A stretch of DNA of 64,000 nt from Ephemerocybe angulata (GCA_013368325.1 JAACJK010000057.1:1426001-1490000); one strand, 5' to 3'; shown: positions 40,440 to 53,476, counted from the first letter of the stretch. Made by a program: numbers and translations. Notes: generated from the sequence alone by a model not told the origin.

Positions 40440-41218
40440 CACCCCCTTCACCTCTCCGACTGTCCTCCTCTTGTCGATACCCCCAATACCCCTCACATTG
40501 CTATCATCTTCCCTTGCTATCGATCCAATTGCATTGTTGTCACTGTTCGCTCTTATATTCCCGGACTCTCGCCAGCTCCGTATGACGGATCCCGAGCATA
40601 CTTAGAATGGCGCGCCCGCGCCGAGAAGAGACGAGGTCTTAGCCTTATCGCTTCTTACATCATATCTTATTTACCTGGTGTGCAAGTTCCGCGTGTTTCT
40701 TGAATGGATTTCTTGCGATTTGACTTTCTCATGTGGATGAGCACTATTAATAGCTCGCGTATCGTGGTGTGGGGTAACTGGGGTTTGGATGATCTCATGC
40801 AACGCCCTCTAATCTTGTCGGTGTAAGAGGCTGGTTCTCTTTTTGTAGCTCTAGGAGTCTAGGTCAGTGTTCAAGATGCTTTCTTCAGAGTGAGATGGCC
40901 TTACGTGCTGTTTGGCAGGACAATCACGAAAGTATGGCTCAAGTATGGCTCTATTGCTCAGGGGTATGAAGCGTGCACGAGGTACAAACCATGCGGTGGT
41001 GTGCTCTACCCCACTTAGCGACAAGAACTCCATCAAGATGCCTTCGAAGTTCGGGGTGTTCTCAGAGTATAAACAGCGTTGGTCGGAGGCTAAGAAGACC
41101 CGCTGTCTTTCAGCGTCACGCATCTCCATCGCACACGGGCCACTGCTTCTAATAGACCGACAGGTTGCGTCTACCCTAGCGCCAATACTCCTAACTCCAA
41201 CTTCTCTGTAGAGACGCG
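40440..41218. other. Intergenic region before the permease
   Basis: No convincing gene. A 92-aa minus frame at 40851-41129 has no motif. A TATAAA lies at 41068-41073 upstream of the permease. Confidence 0.5.
41068..41073 (+). promoter_or_regulatory. TATA box candidate of the permease gene
   Basis: TATAAA lies 146 bp before the permease start codon at 41219, in a region without ORFs. Confidence 0.35.
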
Positions 41219-43674
41219 ATGTCGTCCCCGGAAAAGCTGAAAGTTGTAAACGACGAGGCTCCCAATGCCGAGAAGGTCGAGATTCACAAGGTCGAGAATG
41301 CAGGAGACGACGACAGCTCGTTTCAACGAGCCGAGTATGGTGGCGAAGCTCCGAACCATAAACTGGTGAGGCAGCTGAAGAACAGGCATATTGCCATGAT
41401 CAGGTCAGCCTTCTCCGCCTGCTCTTAGTAGCCCAGTGGCTCACCTTCGGCTGCAAATAGTATTGGAGGCGTTATTGGAACAGGTGAATATTGTACCTAT
41501 CAGGGATTTCAACCCCACCACTCACCAGTATACGAAGGCCTATTCCTTGGAACCGCGACTTCCTTGAGAAACGGTGGTCCTGTGGGTGAGTGATTTGTGT
41601 TCTAGCGTGACGCTGAAAGTTTCTAAGCGAACGTCCCCATAGGTCTGCTTCTGGGCTACCTTGCCATGGGCTCTATCTGCTACACCGTCATGGTAAGGTG
41701 ATCCAAGACTCTTGGTTACTCGATAGATGACATACATTTCCAGATCTCTTTGGGCGAAATGATTGCATACTTGCCAATCCCTGGAGGTCATATTGCGCTT
41801 GCCGAGCGGTTTGTGAACCCTGCCTGGTCGTTCACGATGGGCTGGAACTACTGGTACAACTGGACCATCATCCTCCCGGCAGAACTCAGCGCAGCTTCCG
41901 TGCTCATAGGGTTCTGGACGCACGGTGACATCAGCCCCGCGGTCTGGATAACGGTGTGCCTGGTCATTGTGGTCGTCATTAACTTGCTAGGCGCTGGTGA
42001 GTGGCGTATCAGTGGATAGTAGGCTTGCTTTCTGATACCAATCACGCCCTCGCGAAGGTGCATATGGCGAAGCTGAATTTATCTTTGCGTAGGCATCTGT
42101 GCGTCTAGTCCGAAGCGAGGATAGCTAACCAGACTTTCAGGTCAATCAAAGTTATCACGATCGTCGGTCTCATAATCTTGGGAATCGTGCTAGACCTGGG
42201 AGGTGTGTATAACCGAGTTATACTAACTTCTTCGTGAGCCCTAATCTATGCTGTGCCGCCAGGTGGGCCGAATCACGATCGCCTAGGATTCCGGTACTGG
42301 AAACACCCAGGCGCCTTTGCCCAGTACCACGGAATCGAAGGGGCAAAGGGTAGGTTTTTGGGATGGTGGGCAGTCATGACCCAGGCTGCCTTCTCGTTCA
42401 TCGGTACAGAAATCGTTGCGGTATGCTCTCTGCCTAGCTTGGTTCTTGACCCGATACTTAAATTGGACACAGATCGCTGCCGCGGAGGCCAAAAATCCAA
42501 GGCGGAATCTTCCTCGAGCAATTAAACGCGTTTACATTCGTACGTGCCTCTATTGGATTGCCAGTCAAGGAATGCGCTCAACACGGCCGGGCGTTAGGTA
42601 TCCTGCTTTTCTACATCCTTGGAACATTCATTATTGGGCTCCTCGTCCCTTCCACCGACCCAAGGCTGGACCTCCAAGATGGAACAGCTGCATCCTCTCC
42701 ATTCGTGCTGGCCATTCAGAATGCTGGGATTAAAGGTCTTCCGTCCGTGAGTTGGGATGCCCCACAGCATTCTTTGGAGTCGATGCTAATCACAGCTACA
42801 GGTCATCAACGCCTGTCTCTTGACCTCCGCCTGGTCCGCTGCTTCTAGTGATCTTTACACAAGTTCCCGAGCCCTCTGTAAGTTCCCTAACTTGCCGGAC
42901 TAGCTTCACCGCTCACGTCGCCCTGTTAGATGGCTTGGCGACTGCTGGAAACGCCCCAAAAATATTTTTGAAAGCCACCAAGAATGGGCTTCCATACGTT
43001 TCCGTTATCTTCTGTGCTCTATTCTCCGTTCTTGCCTACATGGGCATCCAGAAGGGCTCTGGGCGTGTGTTTGGCTGGTTCGCTAACATGACGGCTGTTG
43101 CCGGACTGATGACCTGGTTTGGCATCAGTTTTACCTACTTGAGATTCTACGCGGGTATGAAGGCGCAAGGAATCGACAGAACCAAACTGCCGTATTATAC
43201 CAGGCTACAGCCATTTGCTGCCTGGTACTCTATGTGCTTTAGCTTATTTATCTGTATAGTAAGCTATTTTTTTCACTCCTTCGGGTACATCATCACTAAT
43301 ATCTCAATTCTTTAGCTCAGTGGATGGAGTGTATTCTTGAAGGACAATTGGTCGACTGAAACATTCATTACCAATTACCTTCCTCTGGGACTGTTCCCCG
43401 TTCTGTATGCGGGCTCGAGATACTACTACCGCAAGCCAATTACAGCACCCAAGGACATGGACTTTGTGTCTAACATTGCCGAAATCGAAGCTGACACGTG
43501 AGTCTTCGTACTTGTCAAATTCTGCGGATACTCTGACCAGTCGGTTCTGTTACTCCAGTTTCGACGAGCCCCCTCCCAGGAATAAGGCTGAGGCCTTCTG
43601 GCAATGGCTAGTACGTATTCAAAATCCCGAGCTCAAGGTACACTGGATGTCTAACTTACGACATTTAGATGTAA
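41219..43674 (+). CDS. Amino acid permease (APC superfamily, yeast AAT type)
   Basis: Fifteen exons (41219-41403, 41461-41483, 41538-41585, 41643-41692, 41744-41996, 42058-42088, 42141-42202, 42263-42420, 42473-42539, 42598-42746, 42802-42877, 42930-43258, 43316-43497, 43559-43610, 43669-43674) give 556 aa. Twelve hydrophobic segments carry family motifs: HIAMISIGGVIGTGLFLG in TM1, IPGGHIALAERFVNPAWSF, WNYWYNWTIILPAEL, TEIVAIAAAEAKNPRRNLP, and INACLLTSAWSAASSDLYTS. This is the plasma-membrane amino acid/H+ symporter family (Gap1-like). The last exon holds only a Met codon and the stop. Specificity cannot be read from sequence. Confidence 0.93.
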
Positions 43675-44126
43675 ACAGCGCTATCTCATCGCCCTCCTTT
43701 GTTTCACCATCCCATTCACCTCTATTGTACAACCTCATAGGCAAACGCCTCTAACTTGTCCTATTTATTAGAGTTGTAAATTGCTTTGCATTGCGGATTA
43801 TAAATATTGAGCAGTATGTAGAGGAAGAGTGACGACATGGGATCCACGGCTACAGAAGGGGTTGGTATCGAATGCATGCGAGATTTTCAGACGTGGAAAG
43901 TGTATGCGTTGGATGCTAGCGAACGAAACGAGCAAACCTTGAAAAGGCTGATTGACGTGGAAGAAAGGAAATGGACATGGTCAGAAAGAACGTGAAGGCC
44001 TAGGTAAGCGCAACTGCGGTGAGCTAGATAACATATGACAAAGTGAAAGCAGCCTCTATCGTTGTATATGATACACTTTGATTGAATTTGGAAACCCATA
44101 AACAGATAGGAAGTGGAGTGAAATGT
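43675..44126. other. Convergent 3' region
   Basis: AT-richer sequence between permease (+) and RhoGEF (-) ends; no ORF of interest. Confidence 0.5.
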
Positions 44127-47100
44127 CTAAACTTTGGAAGCAGAGGCAGGTATGTGCAGGTTGATAGCTGGAGAAGCGAGAGTCAGTCAGTCGAACCAAG
44201 GCGCGGTGATCAGAACATGCTAACCTCTATACCAGTTTAGGGCGTCGGATGGGGTGGGGGCGTCGAAATAGAGGATGGCTTTGTTATCAACAAGGCGAAG
44301 GGCTATGGGGCACAGGGTAAGACAAGATGTGGAAACTAGATGGGCATGACATACCATTTCCATGGACGATGCTGGCTGGCTGAGGCAGGGTCTGCATCCT
44401 CAACACAGCCCACAGGTCGACGGCTGAGTGAGGATCCTTCCCGTCGGTTGGATCCCGGCAGAGGACCAGCAGATCGTTGCACAAAATACCGACGAGGGGG
44501 CGTGGTGTTAGTTCTGGGGCCAGGCAGTCGACCTGTACGGTCGAGGCATCACCCTGCGCGTTGATAGCTTCGAACGAAACAACTGCTTTGCGAACGACCC
44601 GAGTCAACAGAAGCCTCCCGTCCATAATTAAACGTCTGCGAGGCGAAGTTAGATGTGTTATTCATTCTAGCAGGAAGAAGGTTACATTACCTGTGAGGTT
44701 GAACAAGAGGGCTAGGAAATTTGCCTCGGATCCGGGCTTGCCATTGCACCAATTTCCGCCTCGACTCTGACTCCCGTTTGCCTTCGTTCATGTTGTTGGT
44801 CAAGAGCGAGATTTCGGCGAGAGCTCGGTCAAGAGGATCCTCCACGAATTCGTATAACGTTGGAGGTGTACTTCGAACAAGTTCATCCAACTGAGGTAGA
44901 GATATGGTAAGTATATTTCAAGGAAACGGTAAAATAAAGAGAAATAACATACGAGGAGCTTATAACGAGGTATACGCTGAACAGGGAGTAGCAAATAACC
45001 TTCTAGGTTCAGCTGTGTATGGCGTGGATTGAGTCGGCACCGCTTGAGATACGACTTGATGCGTTTCTTCTGGCTCGTCGTCAGAGTAGGCAATCCCGCA
45101 TCCAGTGGCGGAGGACCAGCACCCGAAACCGACAAACTCAGGCTAACCAACTGGGCAGTACTCGAGTTTGGCGAGATGGCAGAGCCAGGGCTAGCGTGGC
45201 CAGCAGTTGCACTTGTCCATGACTTCACCCGCTGGACAGAATTGTCGAAGTTACTGTTTTCGGTGGTTAATTTGAGCTAAAGCGTTGAAAGAACAAAAGT
45301 GACCACTTACTTGATGTAACTGGAGTACATCTTCATGAACGCAGCGTGCTTGACGAAGATGTCGCCGACAGCTTTGGCAACATCCAATGACTGCTTGCCA
45401 TCGGGGTCAGATTCCTGGAAATTGGGCTTGAACAGCGGAGCTGCAGCCTTCTCCAGAGCAGGAAGGAAGCTATCATTGTGGAAAGAAAAGACCGCGTCGA
45501 TACCACCAAACACCACCTTGCGTTCAGCAGCAGGAACGACACTGTCCTTGCTCGACCCTACGCCGCCACTCAGCAGGTTTACTGGGGTTGCCGCAGGCTT
45601 GATATATATTTCCACGAGCTCTTGGAGACCTTTGACATATGTCCGCTCCGTTCTACACCATAAATTTGAGTCAGCACCCAGGTCGGGAGAGGTGATGAGC
45701 CGACTTACACAACGATCTCCTGGATAATCTTTGTCCTCTTGCCTTTGTCATCCTTGTACTTCCTCTCATCCATGGACGAGCTGCTGTCCGTAGTTGCAAC
45801 GCTCAGCGTCTGACTCGATGCACCACTCCTCAGAGCGAGAATTGACTCCGATGACCTCAATTGGCTGGAGGCATCCGTCGACCCTGAACCGTTTGACAGC
45901 ATCGAAAGTTCGCGGTCCACCATCGTCGGCCTCCTCGATCGCATACCAGGGGCAACTGGATCATCACCAGAGCCGCCATACATGCTGATGGGATTCGGTT
46001 GCTGGGACTGCGCCAGGTCGTTCATGTCCTTCAGATAAGCCATGACCGATCGGAGGGCCCTCATATATGCTTCTCTGGCCCGTTCTTCCTCGCGGCGGAT
46101 GTACTGCTCGTGATCAACTGTAGGGCTTTGATTTGGTGTCGGGGCTTTCTGATCTTGTCCCTCTTCGCCAATACCGGTAGGTCCATTCGATACGGTAACG
46201 TTGGGAAGGAAAGCCGAGGAATCTGGGATAGGTATCGAAAGACTTCCAGGTGCCTCGAAGGGAAGGAAGCTTCGTCTCTTGGCGTTCCTTGGTGTGGGTA
46301 CAGGTGGGGCTAATAAGCCGTTAGAAGCAGCCGCAACAGGTGGGTGAGATGGGGGTTTAGGCGACGCCTTGACAGAAGGTCCTCGAAGCAAGTCCCGGGA
46401 TGGTTTCTTGCTTATCTTGGGTGGTGACGCAGGTACAGTGAGGGCAGGCATATCGAGGATACCGATGGAGGAAAATCGAAGGTCGATCTGAGGAGTTTTG
46501 CTCATCCGATCTGGCATGCTATTCGAAGTTGCCATAGGCCGTGGGTGTGTGGTATGGGCCAGTTCCTCTGGATTGAATGGCGGAAGGGGAGGCCTTGAGC
46601 CAGAAGGCAGCCTTTGCGAAGGCCCAGATGGCGTAGGCGATGTGTTCTCGCCTTTCATCTTCCCCATCGACATTTTCTTCAGGAATCCCCATCTAGTGCT
46701 CTTCTCTTTTCCATCTTTCGATGGCCGACGAGAACTAGAGCCAGGGCGATCCTGTATGTTGGGAGTTGAAGCTTGTGTGACGGCGGTGCTGGAGGAAGCA
46801 TACGATTTTCGCAGATGCTCTGGACTGGTGGAATTGTGTTCCGAGGACGAGTTCGGATCATCCCAGAGCGACTTGCTCAAGTGGGGTCGAGCTGCGTTGA
46901 TGGGAGGTCGAGGGGAGACACCACCAAGGGAGGACGAAGGGCCGAGACTACCGAATTGCCTAGCACTGGATGGGAGGGCAGGAGCGTTGCCCATGCTATT
47001 GAGAAGGTTCGAACTCGAAGCAGAAGAATAGTTGGTAAGCGGCGGAACGCCAGCAGACGGGTCTTGAATAGCCGTTGCGGATTTACCACGTCGCAAATCG

Positions 47101-48936
47101 CCAGCACTTTTCATCTTTCGAACTTCGCGTTCGCCTTGTGGGAGCGGTTCGTCGCGTCGTTGCAAGGAAGAAGGGAGCTGTGATTCTGCTGGTGGACCCT
47201 TGGGACCCCGCGCCTGATCAAAATAGGCGCGATTGGGAGTGGTTCTCGTCCGTTGAAGAGGTCTTGGCGGTTCAGGTGGCGGACTATTGGCGACTTGCGG
47301 CGCTGGGGCGGTTATTGATCTTGCGAGCATCGGCGCGCGCTCTGGCGTGATAGTGTGATCCTCCTCATCTGCAAGCTGGTGTTTGGCGGCATTCGAATGG
47401 GTAGGACTAGCAGGATCGACGTCCGACGAATCTTCAACGTCAGTCCCGTCCGCTTCATTATCGACCATACTGGCGGATAGTTGAGGCATTGGAACGGGTG
47501 TAGAAGGAGGATAGGCAGGCGTCATCGGGGTTTTGGCAAGCAGAGGCTCCACGAGCGCTCGCCACGGACCTTGAAATGGATTTCCATCGACACATAAGGT
47601 TTGCAGAGCAGGAAGCAGGCAGAGCCAACTGGGTAGGGAGTGTAGCTTATTACGCCGTATGCTGAGCATGTGCAGTTTATCAAGATCGACGAGGGTGTCG
47701 GGTAGGGTACTAATTCCGGTTGAGTCGGCAATCAGCAACCGCAAGTTGTGAAGGTCGGCGAGGAAAACAGGGAGAACACGAAGGGGATTAGATGCAACAT
47801 TTAACTCTTCGAGGTTCTCGCACACGGAAAGGACAGGGGGAAGGGCGCCGAGGAAGTTTGCAGATATGTCGAGAGCAAGCAGGGTAGTAGAAATGAGTGG
47901 TAGAGCGTTCTTCAGAAATTGGGGTATAGCGTTGGGGGTCGTCGATGAGCCGATAAGAAGATGGGTTGTCCCTAGAAACCATGTGAGATCCAAGGCACCG
48001 AGGAGCATACCTGCGAAAGAACCTACCTTGTTGCACTTGGAGCTGCACTATAGGTGTGTTATTAGCCTGTACAATCAGCCCACGTCCTTCGTCGGCAATG
48101 ACAGCGGCGGAGGTTCGTTCTTCTTCGTGATCGGCCAAGCCACTGTCGGCGTCCAGTATTCCATGTTCATCATCCGTCTCGTCTTCACTAACTATTCCAG
48201 CTTCGTCCCGTTCATCGACGGCCTGCCAACTGATATCATAACTAGGCTTTTGAACCAGCACGGGGACGTTTGGAATAGGGCTATTGTCATACGCAGCCGG
48301 GGAATTGTTGCCTATGGAGGACGACCGGGAACGGGCACTTGATGAGTATGCACCCGACCAGCGCGAATGGTCGACTGGTGCCCGTGATTGCGTCGGTCTT
48401 GCAGTAGGTGCGGCGATGGGGTCCTTGGAAAGATATTGAGATATGGAATCTGGGGTTATCCCTCCGTATTCATCACCCGAGGCAATTTGGACGTTGTTGT
48501 AGTCTCCGGACACCGGATTGCTGCTGGAACTGGCATATGCGGATGAACGAGTCGAGTTTGAAGCAGACCCTCCCGAGGACGACAGAGCCGGCATGGAGTT
48601 GAGGTTGTGGTGGGGACGAAAAGGATATGGATCCGGGAACTGGGAAGGATCTGGCAGGGCCATGCTTGCACCTTGGGTTCTCGCAAAGGCCTGCTCTGCG
48701 AAAGGTGAGGATTCCGAGGGCTCTGGGGCAGTATAGTGGCGCGACGAGACCCTAGGGGGATATGGTGGTTCTGGTGAGAGATCGTCGCGATGGGTAGGGA
48801 ATTCAGGCAGGCGAGCACGTGGGTGGCCGGGCAGTCGGTGGGCTTGCTCTGGGTCGTCCTGCAGGTATGAGAGGCCGACGTCGTCGAGATTGCCTTGGTC
48901 GTCGTCAGCATTGTACGCAGAGGCCCGCAGCGCCAT
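44127..48936 (-). CDS. Rho guanine nucleotide exchange factor with leucine-rich repeats
   Basis: Eight exons (minus strand: 48027-48936, 45709-47971, 45311-45652, 44953-45253, 44691-44890, 44355-44635, 44225-44302, 44127-44167) give 1471 aa. Order: about 300 disordered residues; four to five LRRs (about 320-450, e.g. LLALDISANFLGALPPVLS, LEELNVASNPLRVLP, LHMLSIRRNKLHSLPSWLC); about 600 Ser/Pro-rich residues; a DH domain (about 1045-1335) starting IIQEIVVTERTYVKGLQELV with the helix LEGYLLLPVQRIPRYKLLL; then a PH-like region (LIMDGRLLLTRVV ... LWAVLRMQTL). DH-PH proteins load GTP onto Rho GTPases for polarity and wall growth. LRR plus DH in one chain is known in some fungi. The GTPase target is not readable. 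Confidence 0.9.
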
Positions 48937-49611
48937 GGAGAAATAAGAAATAAAGGAATAATCCCATTTTCCGAGAATTCCACCAGGTCTCCGTAAACAA
49001 ACCAAAACATCACTCACGACGAACCGGCGCCGTGTTCTAGATCAAATACGGTCAACATTTCTGGACAGACAAGACGGCTCTGATCGTACTTACAGGCCTT
49101 TGCTTGGCCCGCAGGCCCCGTTTCTCGATGCGAGACATCAGTGCGAACGACAACACCTCCATCCCTTGCGATAGCCGGTCATAGAAGCCCTCGCTATGTG
49201 CAGATCTAATGTACTCGAGGCATCAAGCCGTTTATGCCCCGTTGCTCCGCCCTACCTGCTCCTGTGTGGGACTACATATTGATAACTTCTGTGATACCGT
49301 CCTCGCTTGATGCCATGCACCAACCTTAGGCGAAAGCACCGCCTCAGGGTCACGACAATTAAACCACCATGAAAAACTCTGTTCACCCTGATCGTTGCTA
49401 CATGATGATGATAATGATGGTGGGGATGAGAAGGTCTGCGCCATGCGAGGCTTTCTACATGTGCCTTGAGCCAGTCAACCGCAGATCCAGAAAGAAACAG
49501 CACCCATGCTACAGGTGTCATCTTCCTCAGCCGACGCAGTATGGTGGATTATGCCTACCAGCTCCAAAGAAGACCTCTCGTGCCAATCAGGCCACCAGTG
49601 TTCCTTATCCT
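48937..49611. other. Intergenic region
   Basis: Upstream of the RhoGEF and downstream of ELP4; short frames only, no gene supported. Confidence 0.5.
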
Positions 49612-51339
49612 TCAGAAATCGTACACATCCGGTCGATCTGAGAAGAAGGCCACCTTCTTCTTCGGCTTTTTGGGTCTCGTCTCTGGCTGTGGGCTTGGTG
49701 CAATGAGCTCCCCGGCCACCACCGCCTTCTTCTCCTCCGGAACAGCAGGCCCTTCGAATTCGATATCAATTCTGGGGCCACCACTCGAAACATGACCGTT
49801 ACATGTCCCTTGACTGTGGTCGTGGCTCTTCGCTGCAGCTGACGCCGAGATCGACGTCCCTGTTGCCGTCGTCAGCTCAACAGCCGTACTTGAAGGAGCG
49901 CTCGTCCGTCTTTCGGATACACCGCCGTCCAGATCCAGATGCAGTGTTTCGAAGATTAACCTCTTCCGAGTGCACTTGAAGGCCAGGTTGTTCTCGCCAC
50001 TGCCCCCAAACCCGCTTGCAGACGATGCGAGCCCACGTAATGTCGAGAACCGATCGCTGGGCGCGACAAGTGTACTTGGGGAAGGCAAAGCGGTGATGTG
50101 TACGATTCCATGGTGAGATGGGAATGTGGCCGATAGGGCGGGATCAGCTAAGATTGAAAACAAGGACCGATTAGCAAACAGGAACAGGGGCTTGTGGTGT
50201 CTCCGAAGTTTACCTGAAAACGCAGCGAGGGTCAGAGAAGCATCCGTGACCCAACCCACTTTCTGGAGCCAGCCACTTCCACTCCAGTTATCTGACGAGA
50301 GATGGGGAGCGAGCGTGATAGAAGCACACCCATGAGGATACTTTCGAAGGAGCCCCCGAAGAGAATGGAGGAACTGTAATACGTTCTATCCGCAAGCCGT
50401 ATATTTAGCACTGGGTTTGGAGGTACTGATCTATAAAATGGCAAACTTACTGAAGGTGTGATGTCGCCCCAAGTGGCAGGCGATCCCAGGGAAGGAATAC
50501 AAATACGTATAGGAACTGTACTTTGCTCTTGCAGAACCTGCTCAACCTGCCGTAGTGCGGACATAGTAGCGCCTCCCGTCCGATTGGGATTACCGGGCGC
50601 TAATAACGATAATTTGCCCGAAACGAGTTTCTCATTGACGACAGGTGTGGGCACCCGACTCGTCAAGTCGAACACATGGCAATAATTCTCCGAGGTTCTG
50701 TTTTATATTGCGCAGTGCAGAAGTCAGCGGTGAAGGTAAGTCAGCAAGAGGGTAAAGATCAAGAAGAACCGAAATAAATGAAAGGCGTCAATTAGCCACC
50801 AAAGGCCCACATGCCAAGGTATTTAACAATATGAACTAGAGCTTCACATACAAGGATGGCGTAGAAACCGTGGTTTGGAATGGCTTCATTTGTTCATATC
50901 TCCACGCAATCTTCACCTTGCGATCCGTTGGCGTAGGCTCGTCTTCCTCGTCTTCGAAGGTACTTCCCAAAGGACCCTCTTTCTCTTTTATTCCTCCCGA
51001 CGTAGCTCCTGAAGCGACAGAAAGGGCGGATTTGGGGTACCACATGAGATCCCTGAGAAAGTCTTCCGCGTAGTCGTCAATAACACAGACACGGTGCCCA
51101 CAAGCCAATCCCTCCGCTACCCAGTATTTCTGAACCAATTCACCGTAGGATGAATGAAGATCGGGGGCAGCAATCACCAGAGAGCAGGATAATGGCAGCC
51201 CTCCTCCAAGAATATCATCCAAGGAGGAAATTCCCGTCGATGTGTTGATTGTTGAGGATGAAGCGGGCGAGACGCGAGTGCCTTCATACGATTTCAGATT
51301 GGATTGCTTGGAAGGGTCTTTACGCTTGAACGAAGACAT
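49612..51339 (-). CDS. ELP4: Elongator complex subunit 4 (ELP4/PAXNEB)
   Basis: Four exons (minus strand: 50852-51339, 50451-50697, 50214-50373, 49612-50147) give 476 aa. The RecA-like fold opens with TSTGISSLDDILGGGLPLSC and SLVIAAPDLHSSYGELVQKY, followed by CVIDDYAEDFLRDLMWYP and KIAWRYEQMKPFQ. Later blocks are CHVFDLTSRVP, SALRQVEQVLQEQ and a C-terminal beta segment (AFKCTRKRLIFETLHLD), with a basic tail KKPKKKVAFFSDRPDVYDF. Elp4 sits in the Elp456 ring of Elongator, needed for wobble-uridine modification of tRNA. Intron 1 is long (154 bp) and starts GTATGT. It diverges from IMP1 with 242 bp between starts. Confidence 0.93.
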
Positions 51340-51581
51340 TTGGTAACTTTCCGTGAGCCTAATCCACTGGAATTATGGAACCCAAAATGGTGAGCTGGGT
51401 TGTACGTCGCTTCGGTTGGTTCAAATTGAAGGTACCAGCGTCGAACGGTAAAGAGGAGGATAGAAGAGGCCTTTGTGGAATAAATGATCGCATTACGGTT
51501 TCCCAATCCGATCAAAACATCCGGACTCCGTCCCGTAACCGCCGCTTCCCCCGGCTTCCTCACAACTTCCCAGTTTCGTTC

Positions 51582-52309
51582 ATGGCCAACCCTCGATTCT
51601 TATACCCACTGCATGGCCTGGGACAGACGTTGCGTACAAGACTATTCAAACCATCGAAGTATAGCTTACCGACCAGAGTTGGAATCGGTTGTTTGAAGGT
51701 ACGCCGGCTCTTTCTGCAAGGTTGGCTAGGCTGAGCCCTGTTTAGTTGGTCAACTTAGTATGCTTCGCTCACTTGTTTGTTGAGTACGTAGGGACAATAT
51801 CAACGGTGCGTACCCTCCACTGTGCTCTTCTCTGCTCCAGCCTTGATCATATTTCCACCAGATGGAGGGACCATCTATGTTGCCAACCCTCGGAAACGAG
51901 GGCGAAATTGTAGTGGTTGATCGCCTTTCAACACGTCTGGACCCCTACAATATTGCTCGCGGAGAACTTCTCATATTGCTTTCACCACTGAACCCTAAAC
52001 GCTACATCTGCAAAAGAGTAGTTGGTCTGCCGGGCGACGTGGTTTGCGTCGACCCAACCGGTCAACAAGCCCCGTCAACTGAACACGTTCGAATACCCAA
52101 GGGACACATATGGATAATGGGGGACAATGCAGATGCGTCGCGAGATTCAAGAATATACGGTCCAGTGCCAATAGGTCTCGTTCAAGGAAAGCTGAGAGCC
52201 AGGGTATGCCTTTCGCCGGCTCAGTCGAAGCTATTGACTACATCTTGCCTAGTTATGGCCCCCCTCGAAGTTTCAAATGTTTGGCAGCAATATGACATAC
52301 ATCGACTGA
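51582..52309 (+). CDS. IMP1: Mitochondrial inner membrane protease subunit 1 (signal peptidase S26)
   Basis: Four exons (51582-51698, 51746-51805, 51862-52203, 52253-52309) give 191 aa. A basic N-terminus and one hydrophobic segment (LVNLVCFAHLFVEYVGT) precede the catalytic Ser (about residue 64) in MEGPSMLPTLGNEGE and the Lys (about 110) in ICKRVVGLPGDVVCVDP. The third box is GHIWIMGDNADASRDSRIYG, and the end is LRARLWPPSKFQMFGSN. This is the IMP1 layout; the enzyme removes sorting peptides from intermembrane-space proteins. The order of boxes and length favour Imp1 over Imp2. Its 3' end is 44 bp from the convergent TPR gene. Confidence 0.88.
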
Positions 52310-52353
52310 CCAACCGTGCCGGTGTTCGTCCAACGTTGCATATCAGGCCTCAG

Positions 52354-53424
52354 CTACCGAACAAAGTTCATCGAATATCCACCCTGCCCGTTTGGCTCAA
52401 ACTTGAAATTGTTGGTCGACAGCCCGAAATTGCCTGCGCAGCATTTTCATGTCATGAGAAACGATGGCAGAAGGAGAAACCGCAAGATCTCACCTAGTAG
52501 GCTGTCACCCAAACCCTTTAGTTTGTCCAGCATCTCCGAGGTCTCTCTCTTCTGAGCTGCCTCGAGACGAGGCTTTAACTTTCGCAGTTTAGATTCAATC
52601 TCGGCCTTTTGCGATGTGGGTTGGATGAGGGATAAGAGCACATTGTAGTCTGCAATACTTTAGCTAAGGAAAGTGTAAACATGATGTGAACCTTACCGTC
52701 CTGGACCGCAGTTAATGATGACCAAGTGTCCAGGATATCATTGGATGCTGCGCGTCGTTGCAGTGCTTTGATATAGGTAGGATCATCCTTCAGGGCTAGA
52801 TAGCGTTAGGGATTAGATGTTGACATGAGAGGTCCTTAATTCACCCTTTGTGCAGGCCTCGACGGCTTGTTTGTGTTCTCCCTGCTCAAAAGTGAGTCTG
52901 CAGAGGATTAAGCAAACTAGACGACATACCAGCTTTACATGACAAGCGCCAATGTTCGCATGCAAGACTGAACGCAGCTGTGCCACTTCCTTTCCTTCAA
53001 CTTCTCCCATTGCGATACCCTCCTCTTCTTTGTCCACGTCCTCCTCCCCGGCATGTTTGTGAGTCTCATCTTCTAGAGAGTCTTCGTCTCCTTCAGGAAG
53101 CTGGCTCGTACTTGGCCCTGAACCAGGTACATTCTCATCGTCGAGATCGTCATGCAAAGATGCTGCGCCCTTCTTCGCAGGCGGGTCCTTCCTCTTGGGC
53201 AAGATATTGATAGCGGACTGATACGCGACTAGTGCTTCAGTCCATCTGGACTGCCGGAAGTGGTCGTTCCCCGCAGACTTTCTCTCATTGGCATCTTGCA
53301 GACGCGTCTGTCAGGACTACCATCAGGATTCCGGGGAGAGCAAGAGTGTACCAGAAGTACTGACTGCTATATTTCCACTGTTCGGACTTGAAAACGCAGG
53401 ATCATGAATAGGGGAAGAAGACAT
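52354..53424 (-). CDS. TTC1: TPR protein similar to TTC1
   Basis: Six exons (minus strand: 53365-53424, 52930-53307, 52845-52881, 52697-52795, 52494-52649, 52354-52433) give 269 aa. TPR 1 is ANERKSAGNDHFRQSRWTEA, separated by a ~70-residue acidic insert from TPR 2 (LHANIGACHVKLGEHKQAVE) and TPR 3 (ALKDDPTYIKALQRRAASND). A helix then leads to LKGLGDSLLGNFGLSTNNFK and GGYSMNF at the C-terminus, the signature of TTC1/Hsp90-adapter-like proteins. A co-chaperone role is inferred from that family. It shares a 223-bp promoter with LYS1. Confidence 0.83.
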
Positions 53425-53476
53425 GGTTCAATTCTGCGACCTCCCCAACTTGCGATGACGTTGCTGAATCGGTGTG

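Noticed and set aside
40851..41129. 92-aa minus-strand frame near the permease promoter
   Set aside because: No motif and overlaps a TATA candidate on the other strand.
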